NCBI GenBank assembly: GCA_019059635.1
Contig: JAGVRJ010000001.1
Coordinates: 2,232,001 to 2,296,000 of the forward strand
Direction: 5' to 3'
Source: Proales similis
Taxonomy: Eukaryota; Rotifera; Eurotatoria; Ploima; Proalidae
Length of the DNA: 64,000 nucleotides
This document shows, piece after piece, positions 46,003-58,300 of the stretch; positions within the stretch are counted from its first letter, which is position 1; each line of letters begins with the position of its first letter. Position numbers and translations under genes: made by a program. The notes under the pieces were generated by a model. That model had not been told where the DNA came from, searched no databases, and saw only the letters and a list, made by a program, of their open reading frames with translations.

Positions 46003-48543
46003 TCAGACGTTCCACGAGTCGTGTTTCTTGGCAAAACGACTCGACAGCAGGTCGTCGATGTCAAACACACAGCGCCAGTTTATGTTGGTGGGCCTGAGCC
46101 TCAATAGTCTAATCTCAATCAAATCGATCGTGTTCTGAATCGGACCGAAGCTAGAAACAGAGACAAGATGAACTTTGGACTCGAATGGCGCCTAATTCAG
46201 ATCTACTCACTCGAACGGGTTTCGGAAGTTGCCCTCTTTGTCGAAAAAGTACTTGTAGCGTCTCATGTTGATTCTCTCATTGGTGGTCATGGCCAGAACG
46301 GAAATCTGCAAGGCGGCAGGATTAGGAATAACTGGCTAGCCGACGAGCAGCGATGCACTTGCCTGATACAAATGGCTGAGGCACAAGGCCGATATCCAGC
46401 AGAAATTCAGCAGGGCGATTGCGGTGAAGAAAAATACCCAGGGAGAGCAAGAGCTCATCACAGAGATCAGTTTGCTCCACGGGTAGTTGGCAAACGCGTA
46501 GTTGTTCAGAGGAAAGCAGTAGTGAGTATAGTAGACATAGGAGCCGTGCAGGAAGTAGAACAGGCAGATCGGAGTCCAAAATATGAAGCCGACAAAGTAC
46601 TTGAGATTTGCCTCGCCCACGCAGTTGTCAATCCACGGACAGTGATGATCGAACTTTGAGACGCATCGATTGCATTCGGCGCAGTGCTTTGACCGCAGCG
46701 GCCTCCTTATGATGCACGCGGTGCAGAACTGGTCCATTGAGAATTCTTTCTGCTCGATCAGCTTGAGTATGGTCTTGCTCATCTGGTCTGGCCGGCTATC
46801 TAGTCGGCCCGGGTCCACCCGGTTCGCTCGGTAGAGGTTGAACCAGGACAGGTAGGTCACGGCAAGGAATGTCAAACTGTACAGGTTAAAGCCAAACACG
46901 AGCGGGTAGAAATATATGAACCAGGTGACGTAGAGCCAAGTGATGATGGCCACGGCCGCCGCGATCGGGATGTTTTTGTTCAATTGCTTGTCAAAGAACA
47001 GTTTGTTGAACGCGTACGAGACGGCGTAGAAAAGTAGAGCCACAAAGAGCTTGTAGGACCAGGCCAGACTCGACTCGAACAACAGGCCGAAGTAGAGCAT
47101 GATGAGAAACGGATACATTTGAGTGAAGAGTTTGCGTGTGGCCGCGGTTTTGACTAGCGGCCGACAGAAGCGCGGCAAGGCCTCCTTGTCACGGTCGGTG
47201 AGCACCTCTATCATGCTGGCGATGTGAATTTTCTTCTGGTCCCTGGCCAGCGAGATGGCGTCTTGGCCCTGTCGACCAGTTAGAATGGCAAATAGAGCGG
47301 CCAGAATCAGAAAGCCAACAGCTTGCCTTGTTGTTGAGAACGTCGATTGAGGCGCCCAGCCGCAGCAACAGTTCCAAAACTGTTTGATTATTGAACGTGA
47401 CGCAGTAGTGTACCGCCGTGTTTCCGTTCCTGTCCTGAGTGTTCATGTTGGCGTTGAAAGTGACCAAGAGCTGCGCCGGATCGCGTCTACGTTCATCGCA
47501 TTAGACAGACGATCAACTAAGAGGCAAGAGAGCTTTACTTACGAGTGCACTCGCTGGGCCGCGTACATTAGAGCGGTGATGCCGTGTCGATCGGTCATGT
47601 CCGGCTTTAGATGAGCAAGAAATTGGCGAGCGCCTGAGGAGGAGGCAGGGCAGAGTGGAAAACTTACGTCGACGCCCTTGGCTAGCAACAGCGCAACCAC
47701 ATTCGAATGGGCGAACATTGTGGCCAAGTGGATGATGGAAAAGCCCTCGGCGTCAATGGTCTGCGGGTTGGCGCCTCTGTCGAGCAGAAGCAGTACCATT
47801 TGATCATGGCCACTTCGAGCGGCCCAGTTCAGCGGAGTTGACTCGAGCTCGCCGCCAACCGGATCGACGTCCACGCCCAGATCGAGCAAATACTTGGCAA
47901 TCTCGACTCGATTGTTTATGGCGGCCCAGTGCAGCAAGTAAACGTTCTCTTGGTCGGGCACTTTTGGATCGACTTGGCCGCTCTCGACGAGCTCCTTCAG
48001 TCTATCGATAACGCCGTACTGAGTGGCTTTGATTGCGTCCAGCTTTGAATAGTCGCGATTGGCGATGGCGTCCAGCACCTGTCTCTCTTCGTCATTCTTC
48101 TTCGATTGGTGCTTAGAATCGGCCGACGTCATTCGGTTGTCGATCAGCTTGCTCGTGTCTGTGTCGTTCAAGTTGTCGCCGAGCAGTTCGGCCGCGTTAG
48201 TCGAGCTCGCCTCAAAACCGTGCGCTTGATGATTGTGACTGTGCGAGTGAGACGATCTTGAATCGATCGAGTCGAATGGGCTCGATTTGCGCTTGACTGA
48301 CTCCTCTTCCAGAGCGGACTTGAGTTGCTGCATCGCCTTGCTCTTGAGCTCTTGGGCTTTCTGCATAAATTCCTGCATGGCGTCCGGGTTCGATTTGCCA
48401 CCTTTTTGCATGAATTGCTGAAAGAGCTCCTGCTGTTGTCGCATTGTGGTCTGCTGCAGCTCCCTGAGTTGCGGCGAGTCGCGCATCATCGACGCCAGCT
48501 GGTGTGGATCAACCTCGCGCAGCAGCGAGTCTTTGCTCAGCAT
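46003..48543 (-). CDS. ZDHHC17: Ankyrin-repeat palmitoyltransferase ZDHHC17/HIP14
   Basis: Starts [20 protein letters not shown], then a Gln/Met-rich coiled N-terminal region not present in human ZDHHC17. The ankyrin block begins [19 protein letters not shown] and includes [18 protein letters not shown] and [16 protein letters not shown]; the TPLH motif has Asn for His here. Transmembrane helices follow, then the cysteine-rich DHHC domain: [38 protein letters not shown]. The tail includes [14 protein letters not shown] and ends [13 protein letters not shown]14 palmitoylates synaptic and Golgi proteins and binds substrates through its ankyrin repeats. Introns are short and phase-consistent. 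Confidence 0.95.
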
Positions 48544-49884
48544 TTTCTAGAATTCGCAAATTGATTAGACCTTTAGCATCTGATCAGTTCTGACTCGGCA
48601 CGCTCTCGGCCTTCCCTGGCCTCACATTACGATGGGCGATCGCTTCCAGGCGCCCATCTCAGACACGCACTCAGCTGCTTGGACGAGCTCGATTGCTCCC
48701 CTCCAGCACGGCGGATTAGAGCGTCACGTTGACAATCAAAATAGTTACTGATTATAAATTTATGTTTATCAGCTTCTCCTTTAGCGCTCGTTAGTCATTA
48801 TTTGAAGCGAGCACGATTAATGCAACACACAGGCATAATATAGTTCACAATCGACATCAGCAGCACAGACCGGCTATTCTGGCCGCAAGCGTCCCAAAGC
48901 CTCCTTCTTCTTGCTCTTGTTCTCAGCGAGAGCAAGGATCGCAATTCAATCCTTCACTTCATCCAGACGGCTTGTCTTTAAACCCAACTCACGTCAATAC
49001 AAGACCAAGAGAAATTTTTATGCAAATTAAAAACATTAAAAAAGGGCCGATAAAATGGTGCACACGGGCGACGCGAGGCAAACAAAACTAGAGCACAAGC
49101 AAAATAAAGAGTCGAAGATAAAAAGAGATGCCCTTATTAGCCATTGAGGAGTCAAGTGCTCTGGTCCAATTTGCATATGATAAGCAAGAAAGGAGCGAAT
49201 CGGAACGAGTGTTGGCCCAGCCGCGAGACTGGACCTTGTTTAGTACCTTTGGCTCGCTTTTTCTCTTGTTTGCTTGTTTATTTGATTTTTAAAAAGGAAA
49301 ATATTGAAAAAAGAAGAAAGTGACGTTGGTTTGAATTTGTTTAATAAAGTCTGTCGATTCTGGAAAAAAAGAGAAACAGAGAGCGAGAGAATGAGAGGGA
49401 ACGAGTGTGTGCATGGCCTAATTGCTGTTAGGCCCATGATCAACTTGATTGATTGTTAATGTCCATTGTGCTCTCTGGATCTCTTGCATTCATAAATATT
49501 CTTAAAAAAACAAATAGAACTCAGTGACAGGCGCACACACACACGCACGCACGTGTACCAGATGATATTGATGATTATGATTTGGAATTGTAAAGAGCCT
49601 TGGAGGGGGTCTGGCGCCTGAGATTTTAATGACAAATTGATTGCGCAGATAAAATAAGCTGTATAGACACTTGCTAAGCCTAAAATTTGAATTTATAAAT
49701 AATCGGGCCAAGAAAAAAAAGGGGACAGAGAGAAAAAAGAAATTGATGCACGATCGGGGGCGACTGTTCTGAGTTTAGAATCAGAGAGTTTCACTTCCCA
49801 GCTCGTGCACACGTTGGACTGGCTGATGTTTTAAAAAATTAGGTCGGGCTGAAATGCTCTCTATTTAAAAGGGCGCACGCGGCT
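48544..49884. other. 1.3 kb non-coding region
   Basis: AT-rich sequence upstream of ZDHHC17. Minus-strand frames at 49240-49443 and 49502-49711 are short, low-complexity and not called. A (CA)n stretch is near 49530-49555. Confidence 0.5.
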
Positions 49885-50097
49885 CTAGCGCGATCTTCTG
49901 TATCTGCAATCTGCTCGCAGTGTTTGAATGCTTTCCACGTTGTACATCATCAGTGGCTTAAGCACGTCCATGTCGTTAGTTAAGCTCTGCAAATGCTCTT
50001 TTGGACTAAAAATCGGCTGCTTGAGTTGAATTTGATTTAGAATCTTGGCGTCTCTGGTCACGTTGGTCGCATTGGCGCGAGCTCGTGTGTCGGCCAT
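49885..50097 (-). CDS. Hypothetical 70-residue protein
   Basis: An intact ATG-to-TAG frame. It begins MADTRARANATNVTRDAKIL and continues NQIQLKQPIFSPKEHLQSL to a basic end DCRYRRSR. It is hydrophilic, with balanced composition and amphipathic helical character, unlike the random frames around it, and it starts after a T-rich 5' flank. No family is recognised. It could be a small subunit of a complex or a chance frame. Confidence 0.45.
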   Translation of the reverse strand: MADTRARANATNVTRDAKILNQIQLKQPIFSPKEHLQSLTNDMDVLKPLMMYNVESIQTLRADCRYRRSR

Positions 50098-50961
50098 TGT
50101 AAAAAAGCATTCTTTCGCGTTTTCCTGTTTTTTGTTTTTATTTTACAAGAATTGAGCGTTTAAACATCAAAAATTGCCCATTCAGCGCAAGTCGAGCATT
50201 TACCAAATTCGCTTGTTTAAAAGTAGACATCATTAATTGGGCCAATAGACAATGTGATGTTTTTTTTTTCCGGCTTTAGAAATAATTGTGTCGTTGGCGA
50301 ACTTTTTCTGTTCAGATTAAAATTCAATTGTCAAGAGCGCTCGATCCGATTGCGGACTAGACTAAAATAATAGACTCGGATTATTTGGCTCGTTAGAAAT
50401 CAATTGAATTTTGAGCTTAGAGAAGCGAGCCGCAGCTTGCAGCTTACTTAAGTTCTCAATTGCCAAAATTCGATCGCATGTAAGCTGACGAATAGGGAGT
50501 GCGCTCACTCACAGCGGCTGCCTGCTGCTGAATGGTCAGATTTTTCCCCCCCCAATATTATGCAATCAATTGCTTTGAAATGTGCAAAATCAACACAATA
50601 CAACTTGGCTAAGATTTTATTCATTGAAAAATCGCTTTCGCTTCCTCATCGCCACGGGCCATTTCGTAACCGTTATGTCACGCATGGCGAAACCAACTTG
50701 ACGTCAGGCAGAGATAAAGATTAAACAAAAAAGCCTTTTTTTTCGTTCAATCTTTTGCTTATTTGCGAGCTTCTACCGAGCAAGCCATTAATTGTTTTGT
50801 ATTTTCTTTTGTTCTGGCCTTGATCCGTTTGTTTGCGTTTACTCAATCAGGCGTATACAATCTAAAGCGTATTTATGCTCCGCTAGCAAATACGGTTTCT
50901 CCCGGCCTAATTATGTGCAAGAGTTTTTGTTGTTCAAGGCTGTAAAAAATCTTATTGCACT

Positions 50962-50992
<31 letters not shown>

Positions 50993-51024
50993 TGCGTATT
51001 CATTTTTTAAACAAACGGAGAATT
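50098..51024. other. Non-coding region before IPMK
   Basis: About 930 bp, AT-rich, ending in a (CA)n microsatellite close to the IPMK start. No gene is supported. Confidence 0.55.
50968..50992 (+). repeat. (CA)n microsatellite
   Basis: About twelve CA units, 33 bp upstream of the IPMK ATG, so probably in its 5' UTR or core promoter. Confidence 0.9.
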
Positions 51025-52228
51025 ATGGAAGGTTGCAAACCAGCTCCCATGAACGCCATGGACGAACTTCACTTGGAAAAGCCAGTGTTGCCAATCGACT
51101 GCTTTCCGCTCGCTCATCAGGTCGCAGGACACTTTTTTGGCAAAGGCAAAACCAAACTCGGTATGTGTGTGTGACTCATTTGACAGGCAAAAGAGAGACT
51201 ATGACTCATTGTCATTTTGGTTCGCTGCTTGTTTACTCAAGGACTTCTGCAGACCAGCGACGGACTTGTGCTCAAGCCGGTGCAGTCGCCTCCGAGAGGA
51301 GAGCGAGAGCACAACTTTTTCAAAAGAATATTCCTCACTGACACAGACGAGCTTCACGAGCATGAGATTGAGCTTCGTCGTCTTTTGCCAACTTATCGCG
51401 GCTCTTTGGTCCATAATCAAAGTAAGCAAGCACGCTCTGAGTCGGCCGTCGTGGACTCTTGTTTATTTGCGCAGTCACTTATATCAAGATGGACGACCTC
51501 GCGTTTGGAATGAAGTACCCGGCCGTGATCGATTTTAAAATTGGCCGCGTAACTTACGATCCGGAGGCAAGCAAAGAGAAGATCGCCCGACAGAGAATGA
51601 AGTATCCGCCGGTCGAAAAAATTGGCTTCCAGCTGCTAGGAATGAGAGTAAGAATTCGAGCGCACCAAGGCCAGACAAATGTTTGACAAAATTGTTCGAC
51701 AAAAGGTTTTCAACGAAGAGAGCAAAACATTCGCCAGATACGACAAAGTATTCGGTCGCTCATTAGAGCTAGACGACATAATTCACGGTGAGTCCCTATT
51801 TAAATCGACCGACTCGGCTCTAAACCTAAACTGCTCTCTGATGTCAAGGTCTGGCGTTGTTCTTCAGATTTCACCAAGTGCCGCAGCTGAACGCAATCGC
51901 TCAAACAATCGAGCAGTTCGAGAGTGTCAAGGACTGGTTCGAGAAGCAGAATATCTATCATTTCTACTCATCGTCGCTGATTGTGGTCTACGAGGCGAAT
52001 CTAGAAGAGACGACCTCCAAAAACGGCATCCGATCCAACTCAAACGGCACTAACAACAACAACAACAATGTGAGAATGGTCATGGCCGACTTTGCTCACG
52101 TGTTCCCTTCCGACGGTCAAAAAGACGAAAACTACCTTTACGGCCTTAGAAACTTGATAAGTCATTTGAAGCTGCTGCTCGAGCCGTCTTACTCGTTCAA
52201 AGACATCAGACTGAAACAGCAAGCATAA
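51025..52228 (+). CDS. IPMK: Inositol polyphosphate multikinase
   Basis: Five exons: 51025-51160, 51242-51421, 51475-51647, 51707-51787 and 51849-52228. The N-terminus LPIDCFPLAHQVAGHFFGK matches IPMK. Then come LKPVQSPPRGEREHNFFKR, the inositol-binding PxxxDxKxG motif in YPAVIDFKIGRVTYDP, EKIGFQLLGMR, and late in the protein MVMADFAHVFPSDG with the metal-binding Asp, then YGLRNLISHLKLLL. The short form, with a small Asn/Thr-rich loop where human IPMK has a long insert, is like invertebrate IPMKs. It makes IP4/IP5 from IP3 and PIP3 from PIP2. All splice sites are GT-AG with matching phases. Confidence 0.95.
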
Positions 52229-53108
52229 ACGCCATCCCGTTCATTCCATTGAGTGAAAGCCCGAGTATGATTTGCAGCCGGTTCTTCCTCCGGCTTCAAT
52301 CGAAAACAAGCAAATCGAACGCCTCTAACTGATTCAGTTTTCTATTTTTACTTTTTCTGGGCTTACACTGGTCACCTCTTTCAACTTCGCAAAGTCTGAC
52401 TTGGTTCTAGTATGCCTCACTCGTGCCCCACTCGTGATCCCCTTCACATCTCTTCTTGTTTCCTTCCATTAAGAAACGTTTGATCCCTTTCGAAGTGTCT
52501 GCCTTCAACATGTCCAATAGTGTCTAATGCTGCGGCTCTTTATTTCGTTCATTCTCTCTTTCTTGTTTTAAAAGCCGAATTTTGTAATAAATTATTAAAA
52601 AGAAAAAGACCTTTTCATATTCAAGAACCAAGATTCATATTTTAAGAACCTTGACATCCAAGGCTTCTGTCATTTTCTAGTTTAATTCTCGTAAAACAAC
52701 TGCTTCTCTTGAAACAACTTGATTCCAAGTCTTTTTATTAAAAGATTTCTCGTTTTTGAGTGTCGGATAAGTTTTTAATTGAAATCCTGTTCATTTATTC
52801 GCCATGAAAAGTGCCTTATCGTATTTGAAGTGAACGACTAACCTCTAGCTGATAGGCGCTATCGAACTCGTTCTCAGTTTTACTTAAACAGTCGCATGCG
52901 AATATCTGATGCGAAAGGAATGACTCATTTGAGTCTGTTCTCTCAGCCACTGCTTTAGAAGAGGCTTGAAAATAAATTAAGATTTTATTACTGCTTTAGT
53001 GAGCGCATTCGTTTGTCGCTGCTAGTAGAACCTTGATAAAAACCTCTGAGAAGATAAAAAAGAATGATGAAAGTAGAAAAGATTAAACGCAAAAAGGGGA
53101 AGAATTAT
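52229..53108. other. IPMK 3' flank and convergent gene 3' flank
   Basis: About 880 bp, T-rich, with a poly(A) signal at 52586-52591. Otherwise featureless. Confidence 0.55.
52586..52591 (+). terminator. Poly(A) signal AATAAA of IPMK
   Basis: A canonical hexamer about 360 bp after the IPMK stop, in an AT-rich context. Confidence 0.55.
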
Positions 53109-54411
53109 TCATCGCCGGCATTTGGCGCCGATCTCGAAGGTCTTGTGGCCAAGCTTGGAAATGAGGCTCATTCGACGACACCTGAGTCGCTCGAGTCGTT
53201 GATTGTTCTCACGAATGAATTGGGCCAACTGCCAGGACCTATCTTCGTCTGGCCATCTGGAACCCATTTGAGCCAATGACGAGTCCAGAGCAGGCGTTTG
53301 TCGAACTCGGCCGCTGCTGTTTGACTCTATCGGCGTTGGAAACTGATCCATTCGAGACGACTCGTCGAATATTTTCGCAAATATCCTCTCCTTTAGTTCC
53401 TCGAGCTGAACGACGGGCGAGGTGAGCGAGTCATAAGAGCTGTTGAACGAGCGGCCCGTGCAATTGTGAAACGGGTCGGTGTTCAATTCAAGCGCTTCGA
53501 TTTTACTGTGCTCGACGATTGAGTTCGAATAAGGGTCGTGAGATTGTTGATCGGCTGCCGACTCGTTTGAACTGGCCCTCGCCGACCACTGTTCATTCTG
53601 ACGCCATTCGTCAACTCTTGGGTTCGACTCGACAAGGAAATAGTTCTCGTTGTTGTATTCGAGTCGGGGCTCGTTTCTAAACGATTCGTTCAGCTGATCC
53701 GAGCCCGAATCGGAGCCACTGAAGAAGCACTTTCGCTCTAATCGAGCCCACAAGTCGACCGTGGACGAAGTCATCACTGGAGATAGAGCGGCCGAGCCGT
53801 CGACTAAACAGGCTGATGTGGAGCGTCTCGAGCAGTTATTCTCGTAGTTGAAGTTCGTGAAGCCCTTGCCCGAGCCGTACAGCAGTTGATGATGGTCATG
53901 GAAGCCAGAGTTGTTCAAGTCCCTGATTTCATAGTCGCTCTTCAGCTCAAATCGGCTCGTTTCCGGTGATCGCCTAATGATCATAGTCGCGTTCGAGTTG
54001 TTTGAAGAGTCTGACGAGTTCTGCTCAAAATCGCAGACGAGGCTCTTCTCAATCGAGTGAGTTCGAATCCTTTCCATTCGATCGCACTCGTCCGCGTTTT
54101 GGTAAACGCCGACCGAAGCGGAGAGATCTCGATTGATGAATGTCAAACAACTTGACTGGTCGCTCTCAGTTTGACGATCGTCATGAAGGCCGCTGTTGAC
54201 CCATTGTCTGGCCGGAAGCGCGGGCGGTATGGATGGTGTTGGCGGCGCCGGACGCTTCGGAGGGCTTGGTCTGCTTGGCAGTTCGTAAGTCGGATTCGAG
54301 AAGCGCATCTTGTCCTCGCCAACTTGTTTGGCTGGGCCTTTTCTCTTGTCGCCTGACCTAACGTCTAAATCGGGCTTAAATCTTGGTGAGCGGACGATGG
54401 TACGAGACGGT
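53109..54411 (-). CDS. Terminal exon of proline-rich, Ser/Asn-rich protein
   Basis: A long open exon of about 430 codons ending at the stop at 53109. Its upstream border reads as a splice acceptor (ACACATTAG before 54411), so the 5' exon and true start are missing from my model; the first in-frame ATG is at 54308. Features are an SH3-ligand-like stretch (LPSRPSPPKRPAPPTPS, with PALPARQ), NPTYE and several Tyr in acidic context (GVYQNADE, NENYFLVE), and long Ser/Asn runs. A C-terminal helical part reads VQLEELKERIFAKIFDE and QFIRENNQRLERLRCRRMSL. This resembles a cytoplasmic tyrosine-phosphorylated adaptor or receptor tail. No family is assigned. The ADAMTS gene upstream on the same strand has its own stop codon. 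Confidence 0.65.
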
Positions 54412-55332
54412 CTAATGTGTAACCGAACCCACACAAGACAGTCAATTTAAACTGTCGGTCACTTGTTTGGACAGAAATAAAAAACGCAAAGACCATGCGA
54501 TTCACAAGTTAATGCTCTGAGATGACCAATTCACACTTGGTCCGGCTCCATGAGAGTAGGACGAGAAAGGCAAGTGAGCCAATCCAGATCCAGTCTTGTT
54601 TGAGATTTTGGGCAATAAACTGCTACTATGAACCCACACACACACACACACACAAACGCTTGGACGTGCTAATTGATGAGCAAAGAGAAGCAAGAGGAGC
54701 TGCATACGGCTCTTGTTTACTTTGAGATAATATTAGAGGAGTTGGAGAACACACTGTCTTTAGTGTGTGAATAAGCAAACAAATCATTTCAAGTTAAATT
54801 TTCGACGATTTTGAATGAGCGCGTGATGGCTGCGCGAACTGATTTCATTCACAGGAATTATGATAGCACCAATGCCAGGCACGGAGGTGACTGTTTGCTT
54901 TGACCGACCTTGAATACACGTTGACATAAAATTGACGATTGACGGTTGACATCTTTTGTGCGCGTGCGTTAGTCTGATGTCAACCCCTGTGCTGGCCACC
55001 CCCTCCCGCTCTCTGCTCCTCCTGCCACGCAACCGGCCATTACCAAATTAGAGATTGTATAATCAAGCAGCCCCAGCGAGCTGATTGGCTGTTGAAACGT
55101 TGTCCTCGTGTGACTGCTGTAAACTCGTGTCAATAATCATGTTCAGAACTGAATTGGACACAGGCCGAACTAATCGATTGCTACTCACGATCAGCTCCAA
55201 ACGCCTCAGGACAAAATCTGTTCTGTCTCGCTATTCGGCCGAAATAGAATCGCAACTCGAGCAGTAGATAGTTTATTCAAACTGATAGCCGCGTTAACTT
55301 TCACAAGGTCAATACCGGAACAAACAAAACCA
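54412..55332. other. Region between proline-rich exon and ADAMTS
   Basis: About 920 bp. It should contain the unseen 5' exon(s) of the proline-rich gene. A (CA)n repeat is at 54634-54653. No exon could be chosen with confidence. Confidence 0.45.
54634..54653 (+). repeat. (CA)n microsatellite
   Basis: About ten dinucleotide units. Confidence 0.85.
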
Positions 55333-58300
55333 TCACGAAAGCTCTAATGATCCGTTTTCATCATCGTTGAATGTGAGCTCCAACTCGGCGCCAATTATCA
55401 CTTCAGGTGGCGATGGCCGAGGTCTTTGAATGCTCCATTCGCTTTGATGATCTTCGACAGACGGCGCACAGTCGAGCAGGCACTCTTCGACCGAGTACGG
55501 CCGAGGCTGACTACACTCCAAGTCTGTGACGGCCGTGAGGCTAACATTGCCCAAGAGATCCAAGTCCTCTCGAACACAATAGACCGATCGGCTTCTTATT
55601 CCGACTGGGCCTTGTCTACACCGCCCTGAGCAACTCAGCCATTCACCGATCCACCATCTAGGACGGACATGTGCCGCAAAAATCAGCAATTCAATGTTTA
55701 GAAGGCCGCTCTCACCTAGTCGAACATTCGCGTCCTATGCAGGATCGTTGCCGCTCTGCAGCCGAAGCATTCAATTGTCCAGTTTTGCACAGAGCGTAGT
55801 TGCTCACTCGAACCTTGCGAGGCGATTGTGTTTGAATGCCTGGGCCGCATCTGTTGCTACACGTTGACCATTCGTCCTCGTCATAGACCATCACGTCGCA
55901 GTTTTGATACTTTTGTAACGCCTCTGCCGAGTCCTCGTTCTGAATCACAAACTCGTAGAAGAACTGGGACTGGCCGGAAATCTGCAATATCTGCAAACAA
56001 GCGTAAAAATTGGCATCTTCTCAAGGCACAGTTGAACTATCAAACCATTATTTCGATTTTATTCGGCAGAGTAGCGCCAATCCTGATCGACTCTTTATTC
56101 TGCCTGAGGTTGTAGACCAAACGGATCCCTACTTGAGCGGGTCAAGTCTGAGAAGAGAATTTGATCAACATTGCGCCCACCTCCTCTGATCTGATGCTCG
56201 CCCGATGCTTGAATCATAAAGTCTCCATTGAACAAGTACTCGCCTGTAAGGTTTGCTTCTGATTTGAATTCGCCTCCAAAAATGCCGATTTAAAGGAGAA
56301 GAAAACCCAACTTACCGTTTGCCTTCCTAAGGGCGACGAAGCTCAACGAATCATTGCTGGCCGGACGTTTTTCGATCACAATCTTCGAACATTGGGCAGG
56401 CAGTGTGAAAGCGTACAAGTAGCCTTTTGAAGCGAATCGGAGAAATGAAACGATCCTAAAGGATTCGAACCGCACTGATCGAACCTTGATCGAAGGGAGA
56501 AGACGGCACGGTCAGGAGGCCAGTCTTCTTTCGGCATGTTTCGTTCAATCCTCCACAAACACCGCAAATGTCCTCAACGATGCTCGATTCAAGTCTGCCG
56601 TCACATCCCACTTTCTTCGATTGCGTTCACATGCCACATCGGCTTATTCAAAAGCTTCTAATTAGCCGCTTACTCGACAAACGCCGTCGATGCAAACGTC
56701 TCTTGAAGGCGGCCTGCAGCGGGCTCCATCGATGGCAGTCAACGGCATCAGCCTCCTGTCGACACTGTTTGAGCACAGAACAGTGCAGGAGGTGTCCACT
56801 TGTCAACATTTTGGTCTTGTGAACAGTATCCAATGATCTCAGGTGAAATTACCGTTTGCCTCAATCGGACGCCAAGTTTGGTTGTTGCCTGCTCCAATTG
56901 AGCTGCACTGCTCCATTCGTAAGCTCCAGTCGGTTCGTGCATCTTGACAGGGCTGGCTGTTGCAGAGTCGAAAGGCCTTTCGTTTGCCCACGCAATATTG
57001 ACCACCGAAACGAGGCCTTTTCCACAGTCGTTAGTCGGAGACGACACTGAGAAATTCGATTCAATACTTGGGAGAGTCGCATTCTCTTTGCTTGAATTGC
57101 ACACCGCCGTCACAAGGTCGAGAACATTGCGACCACACGGACCACTGGCTCCATTGGCCGTCTACTGGCTCTGGCTCTTGTTCTATTGTCACGCACCGAC
57201 CTCTCAAGCACCACTTTATTGCAGTCGCTTTTCAACTGTCCTTGGCAAATGAGGCCAATCGTCTACTTACAAAGTTGACGCCATCGCGGCAAAGTGTCCC
57301 TTCGAGCACTTGATATCCAGCGCTGAGGCAATGCCTTTGGTTTTGACGATCGTCCGAGCACCATAGCTCGCCACATTCGTTCTGTTCGCATCAGCCAAGT
57401 CAAATATCAATTCTGGTCGATATTGACTCAAAGCGAATTACATCTTTCATGGCACAGTGGGACGCATTCGGTCCATGCAGGAACCTGCATTGATAGTCAA
57501 GGTCATAAGCGATGCCGGGCCGTCGTGCCGCAATCGAATTCAAATCCTGATGCTTGTCAGCTTTGCTCGAAAGACACGAAAGATTCGAATGCCTTGGCAA
57601 CACTCTTTGTGATTTGGCTGACTTTAGGAGCCCATGAGGAGGATATGGACTCACTCGAGAAAATGACTGATTCTTGCCCGGCTGCAGTTTGACCAAACCA
57701 TTCCGATGCTCGACGGACTCAAGTGCGTGTTCATCACATACGAAGCATCGGTCGGCGGACAACCGTTTTCTTTGGTGTTGTGCTCGGCGTTCAGACTTTT
57801 GTAGACCCAAATGAGGAGCAAGAAACGCAAAGCTCAAAAACCGATTCAAACTTGTGTCCCAGCTCGTGAGCAATTGTGAATGCAACCGAGAGACCAGTGT
57901 CCTGGTTGATGCTGCAGCTTCTTTCCGGATCGCAGAGGCTGGCCATAGGTGCCAGGCCGAGAGTGTCGCAGCTCTGGTTCGAATGGGCGCAAATGTCCAC
58001 TCTGGAAAATCTTACTTTAAGCAGCTGAAAAAGCAAAATATCGAGAAATCGGCTATTTTACTTGGTGAGCAAGACAGCCACGTCGTGTCGACCGGGATCG
58101 TCTAGTGGCAGATTGATCGCGTTCTGATACTTGCAGAACTCGATCAACGACTCGGTGGCGTTCAACGCCACATTGAATGGCTTGCGTGAGTACTAGAGCC
58201 AAATTGGACCAGTTCAGACGGGGCTAAATCTCACCTGCTCGTTGTTGAACACAATTATTCTGCTAATGACCAGTTTGATACGATTGCCGATCGAAGCGTC

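Noticed and set aside
54502-54705. Frame with signal-peptide-like MQLLLLLFA start as 5' exon of the proline-rich gene
   Set aside because: Its middle is a VCVCVC run encoded by the CA repeat, and no donor joins it in frame to 54411 convincingly.
54411-55333. Proline-rich exon as cytoplasmic tail of the ADAMTS gene
   Set aside because: The ADAMTS reading frame has its own stop at 55333 after a complete TSP1 tail, and ADAMTS proteins are secreted, not membrane-anchored.
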